64,000 nt of DNA from Muribaculum intestinale (GCF_002201515.1 NZ_CP021421.1:2604001-2668000); one strand, 5' to 3'; numbered from the stretch's first letter, positions 45,471 through 55,192 are shown. Translations and numbers: made by a program. Notes: generated from the sequence alone by a model not told the origin.

Positions 45471-48184
45471 GACAGTATTTCAAGCATGCGTTCGAGTTGT
45501 AGTGAGTCGATAAGAACCTGGCGCGGCTTTGCTCCGGATGCGGGTCCTACGATTCCAGCTGCTTCCATCTGGTCCATCAGGCGGCCGGCACGGTTGTATC
45601 CGATATTGTACCGGCGTTGTAGCGATGATGTTGAGGCTGTGTTTGACGATACGATGAAACGTGCGGCTTCTTCGAACAGTGGATCGTGCTCGTTGCCCTG
45701 GGTGAGAGCTCCTGACACGGCATCGCCATCGGGAATATACTCGGGCAGGGGATATGCCTCGCTGTAGCCGATTTGTTCATGAATTGACTCCACGATGTTC
45801 TCTACTTCTTCAGTACTGATAAACGCACATTGCACACGGTCAATCTCTCCATTGAATGAGAACAGCATGTCGCCCTTACCAATCAGCTGATTGGCTCCCG
45901 GACGGTCGAGAATGGTGCGTGAGTCGACCATCTGGCTTACTCTGAACGCTATGCGCCCGGGGAAGTTGGCCTTTATGATACCGGTAATAACGTTGGTCGA
46001 CGGGCGCTGTGTGGCGAGAATCATGTGCATTCCTACGGCGCGCGCTTTCTGGGCTATTCGGGCAATGGGCTGTTCGACTTCTTTACCGGCCATCATGATA
46101 AGGTCGCCGAACTCGTCGACTACCATTACTATGTAGGGAAGATATCGGTGCCCTTTTTCGGGATTCAGACGCCGTTGGATAAATTTGGCGTTATACTCTT
46201 TTATAGTACGAACGTTTGCTTCCTTTAGCAGGGCATATCTGTTGTCCATCTCAAGGCAACATGAGTTGAGGGTAGCCACAACTTTCATCGGGTCGGTGAT
46301 TATCGGCTCCTCCTCGCCTGGCAGTTTGGCCAGATAGTGTTTCTCCAGTTTGGAGTAGAGGCTGAACTCTACCATTTTGGGGTCGACGAGTACAAACTTC
46401 AATTCCGACGGATGCTTCTTGTAGAGCAATGATGCGATGATTACGTTGAGGCCTACCGATTTACCTTGTCCGGTTGCACCTGCTACGAGCACATGAGGCA
46501 TCTTGGTGAGGTCGGCTATGAAAATATCCTTTGATATAGTGGCGCCCATAGCCATCGGGAGGTCGTATTTACACTCCTGAAATTTTCGCGATCCGATAAT
46601 CGAGCGCACCGGTACCATCTGTGCCTCTTTGTTCGGCACCTCGATGCCGATGGTGCCTTTGCCGGGTATAGGAGCTATGATGCGGATGCCGAGAGCGGCG
46701 AGGCTTAGTGCAATGTCATCTTCCAGTCGTTTGATTTTTGCGATGCGCACTCCTTCGGCCGGCACTATCTCATAAAGGGTGACCGTGGGGCCGACTGTTG
46801 CCTTGATGTGTGATATTGGAATCTGGTAGTTGGCGAGAGTGGCTTTAATGCGCTCTTTATTCTCTTCCATCTCCTGCTGGTCTACACTTACCTGTTGCTC
46901 GGGTATTTCATTCAGAAGGTCGATTGACGGGAAATGGAAACGTGACAATTCGGCGGTCGGGTCATATGCTTCAGTCGATACGTGTACTTCTGAATCAAAC
47001 TGAGGAACGTCTATTGTGAGTTCCGAGTCATCGGAATCAAGAGTTTCCTCAGTTGATTCATTTTCGATGGTATCGTCATTCAGATTGTATGCGTCGTCAT
47101 TGTATATGTCGTTGGATATAACGTCGGATGCGTTGGGCGCATCGATGCTGTCATTCTCGGGAGTATATGTCTTCGTTGCCGAACTGTTGTCAAAGTCGCT
47201 GTCATTCGGTTCGACATAAGGCACGGCCACCATCGCCGGCTCTGATTCTTGTGGAGCCGGGATGTCGTTGCCGATGAAACTCTCGGTAAAGTCTACTATG
47301 GCTGATTGCTGTTGGGCCGACGGACGCTCGATAATATCTTCGTTAATGTCGCCGTCAATCTCTTTATTGCTTTTTGAGAGTGTCTCTTCCACCTGACGCT
47401 TTTCGGCTTCAAGTTTTTCTCGCTGTTCTTTCAGGCGTGCTTTATGGGCGTTGACCCTTCGGCGGTAAGCTACATATACAAGTCGCAGTTCATTGAGATA
47501 TATGCATGCGACAAGTGCCAGAAGCACTGCACTGACAAGGATAGCCCCGGCTACTCCAGCATTTGCAAGCAGCCATGAGTTTACCGTATAACCGTGAATA
47601 CCACCCCAATATACCCATGAATTCAGCTGGTATGTGGCGAGTCCTACGACGATTGATGTAGTGATTGCATCGATTAGGCTTTTTGATGTAAGTCCCCAGA
47701 ATGAGAATCTGGAGTTATGGAGCAGATACCAGCCCAGGATATAGAAATAGGCTATGAGTATAAGAGCTCCCACTCCGAATCCGTTTGATATGGCGTTGTG
47801 GGCGAGTACGGCTCCGAATGCACCTCCCGAATTGTTTACGGTGCCTCGTTCGGCGATTTGTGCTATGGTATTGCCCGTAACGAGACTTTGATCCTCAGCT
47901 CCGGAAGTAAAGTAGGATATGGATGAAAATAGTGTGAAAGTAGCCCAGCATATTAGTAATATGCCGGTAAATATGCGTGTGCGGCGATCGCGGATAAAGC
48001 GGACTATACGCCCCGGAGCCGCAGTTTTTTTCCGGGTCTTGGCAGTCGCCGTTGCTTTTTTTTCGGCTACAGGCTCTGACGTTGTTTCGGATTCCCGTGT
48101 ACCTGACGGTATTGTGGCTGTGTCGTTGTCAAGCATTCCGGGGTCGAAACCGAAATGGTCTGAAACTATATTGTTGTGTTGCAT
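45467..48184 (-). CDS. ftsK: DNA translocase FtsK
   Basis: FtsK pumps chromosome DNA at the division septum and activates XerCD. From ATG 48184 it has 905 residues. Four N-terminal membrane helices are followed by a long acidic linker (about 250-430, many D, E, N, S). The motor has Walker A VAGATGQGKSVGLN and IVMVVDEFGDLIMMAG, and the C-terminal winged-helix gamma domain is SSLQRRYNIGYNRAGRLMDQMEAAGIVG. The frame is open 90 bases further, but a -7 box at 48233-48240 puts the earliest start after transcription begins; another ATG at 48223 is a possible alternative. Confidence 0.95.
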   Translation of the reverse strand: MQHNNIVSDHFGFDPGMLDNDTATIPSGTRESETTSEPVAEKKATATAKTRKKTAAPGRIVRFIRDRRTRIFTGILLICWATFTLFSSISYFTSGAEDQSLVTGNTIAQIAERGTVNNSGGAFGAVLAHNAISNGFGVGALILIAYFYILGWYLLHNSRFSFWGLTSKSLIDAITTSIVVGLATYQLNSWVYWGGIHGYTVNSWLLANAGVAGAILVSAVLLALVACIYLNELRLVYVAYRRRVNAHKARLKEQREKLEAEKRQVEETLSKSNKEIDGDINEDIIERPSAQQQSAIVDFTESFIGNDIPAPQESEPAMVAVPYVEPNDSDFDNSSATKTYTPENDSIDAPNASDVISNDIYNDDAYNLNDDTIENESTEETLDSDDSELTIDVPQFDSEVHVSTEAYDPTAELSRFHFPSIDLLNEIPEQQVSVDQQEMEENKERIKATLANYQIPISHIKATVGPTVTLYEIVPAEGVRIAKIKRLEDDIALSLAALGIRIIAPIPGKGTIGIEVPNKEAQMVPVRSIIGSRKFQECKYDLPMAMGATISKDIFIADLTKMPHVLVAGATGQGKSVGLNVIIASLLYKKHPSELKFVLVDPKMVEFSLYSKLEKHYLAKLPGEEEPIITDPMKVVATLNSCCLEMDNRYALLKEANVRTIKEYNAKFIQRRLNPEKGHRYLPYIVMVVDEFGDLIMMAGKEVEQPIARIAQKARAVGMHMILATQRPSTNVITGIIKANFPGRIAFRVSQMVDSRTILDRPGANQLIGKGDMLFSFNGEIDRVQCAFISTEEVENIVESIHEQIGYSEAYPLPEYIPDGDAVSGALTQGNEHDPLFEEAARFIVSSNTASTSSLQRRYNIGYNRAGRLMDQMEAAGIVGPASGAKPRQVLIDSLQLERMLEILS

Positions 48185-48232
48185 CGGTGTATTCGTAAAC
48201 AGGCTGCGAGATATTTGCAGCATATATATGTA

Positions 48233-48240
48233 CAAAGATA
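48233..48240 (-). promoter_or_regulatory. Putative -7 box of ftsK-lolA-trxB
   Basis: TATCTTTG on the minus strand; the leader to ATG 48184 would be about 45 bases. Confidence 0.5.
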
Positions 48241-48445
48241 CGAAAATCGTGGTATATATTGCAATATATGCCACGATATTAAGAGTCGTTAAGTTAAATT
48301 GGAGCTGTCACCGTTTTTAATCACGTAGTGTTGGGGCCATAGTGTCTGAATGGACTATTGATGCCGTGAGATGTGGGATATGGCCTCATGACAGTAGGAT
48401 CGGTATCAAAATCACTATATAGATGGGTGCCGGTTAAGGCCGATT

Positions 48446-49090
48446 TTAGAGCATGCTTAGTGAGTGGATGGCATTGTGGGGGTCGGACGAATTGAATATA
48501 TAACTGCCGGCAACAAGTATGTCCGCTCCCGCTTTAGCAAGTTCTGTGCCGGTGTGTAGGTTTATTCCTCCGTCGACTTCTATCAGGGCTGATGAATTGT
48601 GGCGGGCGAGCATTTCGCGCAGACGTGTTACCTTGCTGATGGAATTCTTTATAAATGGTTGTCCGCCGAAACCCGGATTGACCGACATGATGAGTACAAG
48701 GTCGACAATGTCAATTACCTCTTCGAGCATTGCCACAGGGGTGGCCGGATTGATTGTCACGCCGGCAAGCATGCCGGAATCGCGAATCTGTGTAAGGGTG
48801 CGGTTGAGATGAGTGCACGCTTCATAATGCACATTCATCAGTCGTGTTCCGCAGTCTCTTACTTCAGAGATATATCGTCCCGGCTCATTAACCATCATGT
48901 GGACATCAAGAGGCTTTTCCGACATCTTTCCGATAGCCTTTATTACCGGAAATCCGATGGAGATATTAGGTACAAAATTACCGTCCATCACATCGACATG
49001 CAAGCAAAATGCCTCGCTTGAGTTGAGCATATCGAGCTGTGAACGTAGATTGCAGAAGTCCGCTGCCAGCAGAGAGGGTGCGACTCTCAT
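48446..49090 (-). CDS. rpe: Ribulose-phosphate 3-epimerase
   Basis: Rpe interconverts ribulose 5-phosphate and xylulose 5-phosphate in the pentose phosphate pathway. The 214-residue TIM barrel has PSLLAADFCNL, HVDVMDGNFVPNISIGFPVI, DVHMMV, MSVNPGFGGQPFI, EVDGGIN and ADILVAGSYIF, with the metal ligands His and Asp in place. A -7 box TAACTTTG lies at 49163-49170 (minus strand), giving a leader of about 70 bases. Confidence 0.96.
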   Translation of the reverse strand: MRVAPSLLAADFCNLRSQLDMLNSSEAFCLHVDVMDGNFVPNISIGFPVIKAIGKMSEKPLDVHMMVNEPGRYISEVRDCGTRLMNVHYEACTHLNRTLTQIRDSGMLAGVTINPATPVAMLEEVIDIVDLVLIMSVNPGFGGQPFIKNSISKVTRLREMLARHNSSALIEVDGGINLHTGTELAKAGADILVAGSYIFNSSDPHNAIHSLSML

Positions 49091-49162
49091 TTTTTATTTC
49101 TTTTGAGGTTTGTGAATATGGCTTATGGCAATTCGTAAGGGGAGGGTCCCGGAAACAGATGT

Positions 49163-49170
49163 CAAAGTTA
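49163..49170 (-). promoter_or_regulatory. Putative -7 box of rpe
   Basis: TAACTTTG on the minus strand, between the dedA terminator and the rpe start. Confidence 0.45.
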
Positions 49171-49172
49171 GT

Positions 49173-49196
49173 AAAAAAACGGGAATATGAATCCCG
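49173..49196 (-). terminator. Terminator after dedA
   Basis: On the minus strand a short CGGGA / TCCCG stem (49192-49196 with 49180-49184) is followed by seven T, directly after the dedA stop. Confidence 0.65.
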
Positions 49197-49197
49197 G

Positions 49198-49875
49198 TCA
49201 GGCTTTTTTCTCTGGATGAGGGCGCAAAAGATTGTATGCGATGAAGCAGATGCAGAGTATACCTATCGCATATCCTATATAGGAAAGATATACATTATAC
49301 TCCTCTATTGTTGTGTACAGTTGATTCAATGACACAAAACGTGACAGGAAGTATCCGAGGCCGGCAAGAACGGCATTCCATACCAAGGCTCCAAGTCCTG
49401 TAAATATGATGAATTTTCCGAGATTCATTCTGGCAAGTCCTGCCGGAATTGAGATAAGCTGGCGCACAGCCGGGATAAGACGCCCTATGAAGGTAGATAT
49501 CGCTCCGTGCTTGTCGAAATAGGCTTCAGCTTTTTCAACCTTTGCAGAGTCTATGAGCAATGCATGCCCGGCACGGCTGTTTGCGAATGCATATACTATG
49601 GGGCGGCCTACCCATAATGCAAGATAATAGTTTATTATCGCTCCTACTATTGCTCCTGCTGTGGCGACCAGGGTCACTATATATATATTCATTGACGAGC
49701 CTTCTTGCATGGCAAGGTAAGCGGCCGGAGGAACTACCAGTTCGGACGGAAACGGTATGAATGAACTTTCAATAATCATGAAGATGAATACAAACCAATA
49801 GTTTGCATTCTCTACAAACCAGCTGAAAAACTGGCTCGCGTCAAATATCGCGAGTGGCACGAGGTCAAGTATCAT
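49198..49875 (-). CDS. DedA family membrane protein
   Basis: The 225-residue protein has the DedA (VTT-like) pattern: ESSFIPFPSELVVPPAAYLA in a re-entrant loop, YLALWVGRPIVYAFANSRAG, FDKHGAISTFIGRLIPAVRQLISIPAGLARM and several membrane helices. Members act in lipid scrambling (undecaprenyl phosphate or other phospholipids) and envelope homeostasis. Its promoter -7 box (TAACTTTG, minus strand 49915-49922) is at the edge of the integrated element to the right, so the element has replaced its upstream promoter sequence. Confidence 0.9.
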   Translation of the reverse strand: MILDLVPLAIFDASQFFSWFVENANYWFVFIFMIIESSFIPFPSELVVPPAAYLAMQEGSSMNIYIVTLVATAGAIVGAIINYYLALWVGRPIVYAFANSRAGHALLIDSAKVEKAEAYFDKHGAISTFIGRLIPAVRQLISIPAGLARMNLGKFIIFTGLGALVWNAVLAGLGYFLSRFVSLNQLYTTIEEYNVYLSYIGYAIGILCICFIAYNLLRPHPEKKA

Positions 49876-49913
49876 TTTCGTTGTGCTGCGTTATGTTGAT
49901 TCTTAATTTAAAT

Positions 49914-49923
49914 GCAAAGTTAC
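49914..49923 (-). other. Attachment-site core of the ICE (GTANNTTTGC)
   Basis: On the minus strand this reads GTAACTTTGC, matching the GTANNTTTGC core that I recall for CTnDOT-type integration sites. It also contains the -7 box of dedA. The IntDOT-like integrase gene begins 320 bases to the right, as expected for the left end of such an element. The other junction is beyond the window. Confidence 0.55.
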
Positions 49924-50242
49924 TACAAAAAAGTGAAATGCGGAAAGATATAGTGATAGAATTGAGTTACAGGGGTTTCAGTCGTGCATCCGATTATTCG
50001 TGAAGCCATCGCAATCACCGCTGAAGCCAAATCAGGACGCCGCTACGTTACTTGTCCGTAACCATGCCTGAAAGGGCGGCAAACGGACACGGACAGCGAA
50101 ACAAGACGTTAAGGATTAGTGAGTTATTGACAACCCACGCAACAAATCCGGTTACGGAAAAAGATTGCGCCGTTCCTCCGTGTTTTGCGTACCGACAACA
50201 GGCTCTTCACAAACTAATTTTGAATCCAAAAAATTAAGGACG

Positions 50243-51409
50243 ATGAAGAGTACATTTTCAGTAATCTACTACCTCAAGCGTCAGGTAGTGAAAAAGGACG
50301 GGACAGTGCCCGTCATGGGACGCATAACGGTGGACGGCAGCCAGACGCAGTTCAGTTGCAAACTGACCGTCGATCCCAAGCTGTGGGACACCAAAGGGGG
50401 ACGTGTCACGGGCAGAAGCACGGCGGCACTCGAAACGAACCGCATGCTCGATAAGATGCGTGTGCGCATCAACAAACATTATCAGGAAATCATGGAGCGT
50501 GACAACTTCGTCACAGCGGAAAAGGTCAAGAACGCCTTTCTCGGACTGGAACACCGCTACCACACGCTGATGCAGGTGTTCCGGCAGCACAACGAGGACT
50601 ACGGGAAACAGGTGGAGGCCGGTATGAAAGCCAAAGGCACGCTCTTGAAGTACAAGACCGTTTACAAGCACCTGCAAGAGTTCCTCACCATCCGCTACCG
50701 CGTGAAGGACATCGCCCTGAAAGAGCTTACGCCCGCTTTCATTTCCGATTTTGAAATGTTCCTGCGCACTGACAAACACTGCTGCACCAACACCGTGTGG
50801 CTGTATGTCTGCCCGCTCCGGACGATGGTGTTCATCGCCATCAACAACGAGTGGCTCACGCGCGACCCGTTCAGGGAGTATGAAATCAAGAAGGAAGAAA
50901 CGACCCGCAGCTTCCTGACGAAAGAGGAAATCCGGCTGCTGATGGAGGGCAAACTGAAGAACGCCAAGCAGGAGCTATACCGTGATTTATACCTGTTCTG
51001 CGCCTTCACGGGCCTGTCGTTCGCCGACATGCGCAACCTGACGGAAGAGAATATCCGCACCTATTTCGACGAACACGAGTGGATAAACATCAACCGCCAG
51101 AAAACAGGTGTCGTTTCCAATATCCGGCTGCTTGACATAGCCAAGCGCATCATCGACAAATACCGGGGTCTGTGCGGGGACGGGAGGATATTCCCCGTGC
51201 CACACTACATGACCTGCCTGTACGGAATCCGTGCCGTCGCCAAGCGTTGCGGCATCACCAAGCATATCACGTGGCATCAGAGCCGCCACACGGCAGCCAC
51301 GACGGTGTTCCTATCCAACGGCGTGCCCATTGAAACGGTAAGTTCCATGTTGGGGCACAAGAGCATAAAGACAACGCAGGTCTTTTATACGTTAAATGCA
51401 ATTGAATAA
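50243..51409 (+). pseudogene. IntDOT-like tyrosine integrase, N-terminal part
   Basis: From ATG 50243 the frame encodes a CTnDOT-family integrase: arm-binding N-terminus (STFSVIYYLKRQVVKKDGTVP), core-binding domain and catalytic domain. The first catalytic Arg is replaced by Ser in TGLSFADMRNLT, as in IntDOT, and the His/Arg box is WHQSRHTAATTVFLSNG, then MLGHKSIKTTQ. After Gln 379 (codon ends 51379) the native frame is cut by a nested element; nine foreign residues (VFYTLNAIE) and a stop follow. The missing end is at 57523-57621. Rejoined length is 411 residues, the length I recall for IntDOT, with the nucleophile at Tyr 381. An upstream in-frame start at 50165 is less likely. Confidence 0.92.
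51371..51379 (+). repeat. Left direct repeat of the nested island
   Basis: ACAACGCAG encodes Thr-Thr-Gln of the integrase and is repeated at 57514-57522. The two copies bound the nested island. Confidence 0.85.
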
Positions 51410-51497
51410 AAATGAATTAATATAAATGATAATCAGTAAATTAACCTTTGATTGAGTTTCCTCTTTTTTGCTGATTCTGCCTCTATTTTCTCATTCA

Positions 51498-51512
51498 GTA
51501 CATCTTTTGTAC
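51498..51512. repeat. GTAC-N7-GTAC motif, left end of island
   Basis: GTAC ATCTTTT GTAC lies about 119 bases inside the left edge. A motif of the same form is 55 bases inside the right edge. They may be integrase or excisionase binding sites. Confidence 0.35.
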
Positions 51513-51566
51513 ATTTCGTTTGTTAATAGATGTTGAGGGTCGTTTTTACGTTTCAAACCTTCTAAT

Positions 51567-51574
51567 TACCTTTG
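51567..51574 (+). promoter_or_regulatory. Putative -7 box of the island integrase
   Basis: TACCTTTG matches TAnnTTTG, 22 bases before the integrase ATG at 51597. Confidence 0.45.
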
Positions 51575-51630
51575 CGCTCCACAAAGATAATCATTTATGG
51601 CTAAAATAGAAAGCAAGAACAAACAAAATC

Positions 51631-52859
51631 CAGGGCTGGCGCATGAGATTTAACTCAAATTCAGTCAAAAATTCACCTGATTATGTGAAATAAACTTTCA
51701 GATATTGCATATATTGCTGAAAATGGATATATTAGAGGTATGCAAATAGAAATTTTCAGCAAAGTAAAAGACCCGCGTGACTTGGGCAAGGTTAAACATG
51801 AGCTCGAGGATGTGCTCCGAATGGCACTCATCGGCGTGTTGTGTGATTGTGAGGACTGTGACGACATATCGGATATGGTTACAGACCGAGAGGAAGAATT
51901 CAAGGCCGCCGGATTGCTGAAGCTTAGCAACGGCGTCCCGTGTGGTGACACGATACTTCGTGTTGTAGAGTCTGTCAATCCCGCTCAGCTCCGGGCAAGT
52001 CTTGATTGCTGCCGAGGCCACATAATCGAATCCCTGTGCGGCAATCAGGTCATCATTGACGGTAAGAAACTGCGGGGTGAAAATCCCAGGAGTCCCGGAT
52101 GCCACGGACTGTATATCCTCAATGCGTGGGTATCTGAAACAGAAATCTGCGTTGCCGAAAAGCCGGTGGATGGCAAGACCAACGAACTTACGGTTCTGCC
52201 GTCCGTATTGTCCTCTTTATGGCTTACAGGGGCATTGGTTTCAGTCGACGCAATGGGGACCCACCGTAATATCGCAGAACAGATCATGCTCCAGGGCGGC
52301 GACTATCTGATGGCGCTTAAAGACAATCAGCCGATACTCAAGAGCTTGACGGAAAGTATCTTTAGTAGGACTACTCCATTATCGGTATACACAACCGAGG
52401 AAAAGGGGCACGGAAGAGTTGAGAAGAGAACCTGTTCAATTATGGATACGACACTTTTGGAACAGGAGGGAATGTACGAGAAGTGGCCCGGTCTTAAACG
52501 TATCATAAAGATGGAGCGTGAGCGTACTGAGAACGGTGCCCGCTCGCGTGAAACAATCTACTATCTCAGCAGCGTGGAGAAAGATGAGGCTTCTTACTAT
52601 GCGATGCGTATTCGTGCGCACTGGGGTATCGAGAACAAACTGCACTGGCATCTCGACGTGACGTTTCGGGAAGATATGTGCCGCGTACGCGCCAAGAATG
52701 GCGCTGTCAATTTTTCAGCGATGCGCAAGTATGCATTGGAAATGCTTAAAAAGCAGAACGATAAACTCAGCCTTAAACGAAGACGCAAAAAATGTATGTG
52801 GAGCACTGAATATCTGTACAAAGTCTTTAAGGATAGTTAAATCTCATGCGCCAGCCCTG
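51631..52859. mobile_element. ISAs1-family insertion sequence
   Basis: The element is 1229 bp. Inverted ends are CAGGGCTGGCGCATGAGATT and its complement, with perfect agreement over the outer 23 bases or so. The 9 bp target AACAAAATC is duplicated at 51622-51630 and 52860-52868. One transposase gene lies on the plus strand. It interrupts the island integrase 11 codons into the gene. Confidence 0.93.
51740..52840 (+). CDS. ISAs1-family transposase
   Basis: The 366-residue protein has an N-terminal DDE_Tnp_1-associated region (FSKVKDPRDLGKVKHELEDVLRMAL) and the ISAs1 core. VIIDGKKLRGEN holds the first Asp, LVSVDAMGTHRNIAEQI the second, GGDYLMALKDNQP follows, and IRAHWGIENKLHWHLDV holds the Glu, with FREDMCRVRAKNG after it. 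Length is full and the frame is intact, so it may be active. It is the H-repeat-associated type of protein. Its stop lies 19 bases before the right end of the element. Confidence 0.93.
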   Translation: MQIEIFSKVKDPRDLGKVKHELEDVLRMALIGVLCDCEDCDDISDMVTDREEEFKAAGLLKLSNGVPCGDTILRVVESVNPAQLRASLDCCRGHIIESLCGNQVIIDGKKLRGENPRSPGCHGLYILNAWVSETEICVAEKPVDGKTNELTVLPSVLSSLWLTGALVSVDAMGTHRNIAEQIMLQGGDYLMALKDNQPILKSLTESIFSRTTPLSVYTTEEKGHGRVEKRTCSIMDTTLLEQEGMYEKWPGLKRIIKMERERTENGARSRETIYYLSSVEKDEASYYAMRIRAHWGIENKLHWHLDVTFREDMCRVRAKNGAVNFSAMRKYALEMLKKQNDKLSLKRRRKKCMWSTEYLYKVFKDS

Positions 52860-54099
52860 AACAAAATCCCAAACTACAACAGTCCGAACTCAAAGACGGT
52901 CGTGCGAGCCTCTATCTGGAATTCTACCTCGGTCGCTCCGAAACTCCCGTGCTTGACGATGAGGGAAACCAAGTGTTCTACACTTCGGGGGCTATGACAG
53001 GTAAGCCGAAATACCAAGTGAAGCATATCCGCAAGCGTGAGAACCTCAATCTCTACATTTGGCTGCACCCTCGCAACACGCAGGAGCGGTTGCAGAACAA
53101 GAACACACTCGCCCTCGCCGAGAAGATACGATTTGAGCGTGAGCAGGAGTTTTTGGAGGACAGGGAGGGCTATCGGCTCAAAAAGGAGCGTCAGCGTGAT
53201 TTCCTGCAATATTACCGTGACTTCTTCAACGAGAACCCCAACCTCTCACGGATGATGAAATGCTCAATCCGACAGTCATACACCAAGTTCATCAACTTTC
53301 TACATGAATCGCCGAGGTACAGCCTTTACGACACCGTTCTCCGAATGGAGCAGCTTACTCCCGATATGGTTACGGCTTTTACCGACTATCTCAAAAAGCA
53401 CGGCACGGGCGAGGGTCCCAAAGGGATGTACGGTCGTTTCAAAAAGGTTGTCACAGCCGCATTTGACGAGGGATTGATAAAGAAACATCCCTGCAAGGGG
53501 ATAACCATCAAATGGGATAGGAACTCTTTCTCAAAGGAGATTTTAAGCCCCGATGAGATAAAAAGGCTCATGGCTACCCGGTACAAGGGGGAGAACACCG
53601 AAATGCAACGTGCGTTCATCTTCTGCCTTTTCACCGGCATACGCTGGTGTGACGTGAAGTTGCTGACCTATGCCAATGTTGACCCGATGACAAAGACACT
53701 CCGATTCCAGCAAAAGAAAGTCCGCAACATAAGCAGCCGCAGCTGGGTGACAACACCGCTCACCGATGATATGCTCGCTCTGGTGGGTGAGCCTACGACC
53801 AATGACCACTCGACTGAACCGATATTCAAAATCGGCCCTTATGTGAGCTGTAACCAGCAATTGAAGAAATGGGTTGCCGAGGCAGGGATACGGAAAAAAA
53901 TCTCATGGCATTGTAGCCGACACTCGTTTGCGGTAAATCTCCTTTCCAACGGTGCTAACATCAAGACTGTCGCCGACCTCATGGGGCATTCAAGCATAAC
54001 GATGACGGAGAAATATCTCCACGTTGTTGACAGCTTTAAGCAGGATGCAATCCACTCCCTCGGCTCAATCAGCTATGGGATGTCGTAGTTTTTACACCG

Positions 54100-54125
54100 T
54101 GGCATTTTTGGCACTTTGGCATTTT
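54100..54125. repeat. 26 bp inverted repeat, left arm
   Basis: The arm contains TGGCATTTTTGGCACTTTGG and continues CATTTT. It is perfectly complementary to 54394-54419, with 268 bases between the arms. Confidence 0.85.
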
Positions 54126-54393
54126 GGGAACTCTCCGACCTTGGAGGGTTCTTCCTTTTTTCGGCGGTCATCATCTATGAGTTTTGGTTTGGTTCAGTAC
54201 GGGGGTGTATATATAGAACTGAACCAAGACCGTATGGGGCAACGAAAAGAAAAAACAATGCAATCAGCCTGCATTTTCAGCATTATCCGCATTTCTTAAA
54301 TTGAAAATGCAGGAAATGCAGAAAGTGTGGCGAAGTCCGACAACAAATCTCAGTAATTACCACCTTGCACACCTTGCACTTTTGCACACTTTG

Positions 54394-54419
54394 AAAATGC
54401 CAAAGTGCCAAAAATGCCA
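54394..54419. repeat. 26 bp inverted repeat, right arm
   Basis: Reverse complement of 54100-54125 without mismatch. Confidence 0.85.
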
Positions 54420-54885
54420 AGGTTTAATCTTGAACTGACATATATACCGCAACGCCTTATTCCTTGATGAAGTTGACCGTGCCATTGTACAAAAGTGCAA
54501 AGAATGCAAGTGGATGACAACGAGAGAAAAATAAGATACGGCAACGAAAAAAATTGAATATTCGGAGTCGGCAAGATACCTTCCGGGTATCCCGAAAGGC
54601 AGTATCAACTCCCGACGGTCGATTGATGCCATTATAGTGACTGCGATCATTACAATGAGGAAAGGCAACGAGAAAAAAAGGAGTGTAAGGATATGTTTCG
54701 GGATTCCTTTTTCTCCGAAAAGCCACTGCCGAAACCGCAGTCACTGCCGTGACCGCTCTTTGTTTTTCTCATTGCCATAAGAGGTCGTTTTAGGGTGGAG
54801 CGAGTTTATGTTTAGGTATTACCAGTAATCCCCAAACGCTCCACAACATCATCTCCCAATAACGCCCCCTGACACCAATGACGAA

Positions 54886-55025
54886 ATGACTGAATGACAA
54901 AGTGACCAATCATCCAGATGATTAAATGATTCGATGAATTGATGACTGAATGATTAATCATTTAGATGACAAAATGACTGAATGACTAACCAACTAATCA
55001 TTCAGTCATTTAATCATTCAGTCAT
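54886..55025. repeat. Iteron tract, 12 bp units
   Basis: ATGACTGAATGA occurs exactly at 54886-54897, 54942-54953 and 54974-54985, and its reverse complement TCATTCAGTCAT at 54998-55009 and 55014-55025. Imperfect units (ATGATTAAATGATT and similar) fill the gaps. Repeats of this form often bind replication, partition or transfer proteins. Confidence 0.75.
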
Positions 55026-55192
55026 TCCGTAAATCAATATCAAAGCCAATGCGAAATACAACCACAACACCGTCATGGAAATTACACCGACTGGAAATTC
55101 CTTAGCATATTAGGGAATTTTCCGAGCCGCATTGCGGAGCAACGCTGAAAATATCCCCAATATGCCAAAGGTCAACCTTTGGAAACCGAAGC

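Larger units (their letters stand above)
51597..54088 (+). pseudogene. Island tyrosine integrase, split by an ISAs1-family IS
   Basis: The ATG at 51597 begins MAKIESKNKQ and is cut after 34 bases. Joining 51597-51630 to 52869-54088 (IS and one 9 bp repeat removed) gives a continuous frame of 417 residues. It has an arm-binding start (SLYLEFYLGRS), a SAM-like core-binding domain, and a full catalytic set: FTGIRWCDVKLL (Arg), a Lys hairpin, WHCSRHSFAVNLLSNG (His-x-x-Arg), LMGHSSITMTEKYLH (His and Tyr). A GTG at 52949 could restart translation without the first 38 or so residues, but a normal product is not made. It presumably inserted the island into the ICE integrase gene. Confidence 0.9.
54089..55192. 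other. Repeat-rich non-coding region of the island
   Basis: No convincing gene occurs in these 1.1 kb. They hold a 26 bp perfect inverted repeat (54100-54125 with 54394-54419), a hairpin TTGGTTCAGT / ACTGAACCAA (54189-54198, 54218-54227), short direct words such as GCACACCTTGCACTTTTGCAC, and a tract of 12 bp iterons (54886-55025). This looks like a control region for replication, partition, transfer or excision that has lost or never had its gene. Confidence 0.6.

Noticed and set aside
45467-48274. Longer FtsK start at 48274
   Set aside because: A -7 box at 48233-48240 lies inside that extension, and its first residues are not typical of FtsK.
49924-50242. tRNA gene as the ICE attachment site
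   Set aside because: No cloverleaf or T-loop sequence was found; the GTANNTTTGC core explains the junction better.
54357-54668. Minus-strand frame of 103 codons in the island control region
   Set aside because: It overlaps the 26 bp inverted repeat and low-complexity words; composition is unlike the cargo genes.
54886-55025. Iteron tract considered as a CRISPR array
   Set aside because: Units are 12 bp, occur in both orientations and lack unique spacers of constant length.
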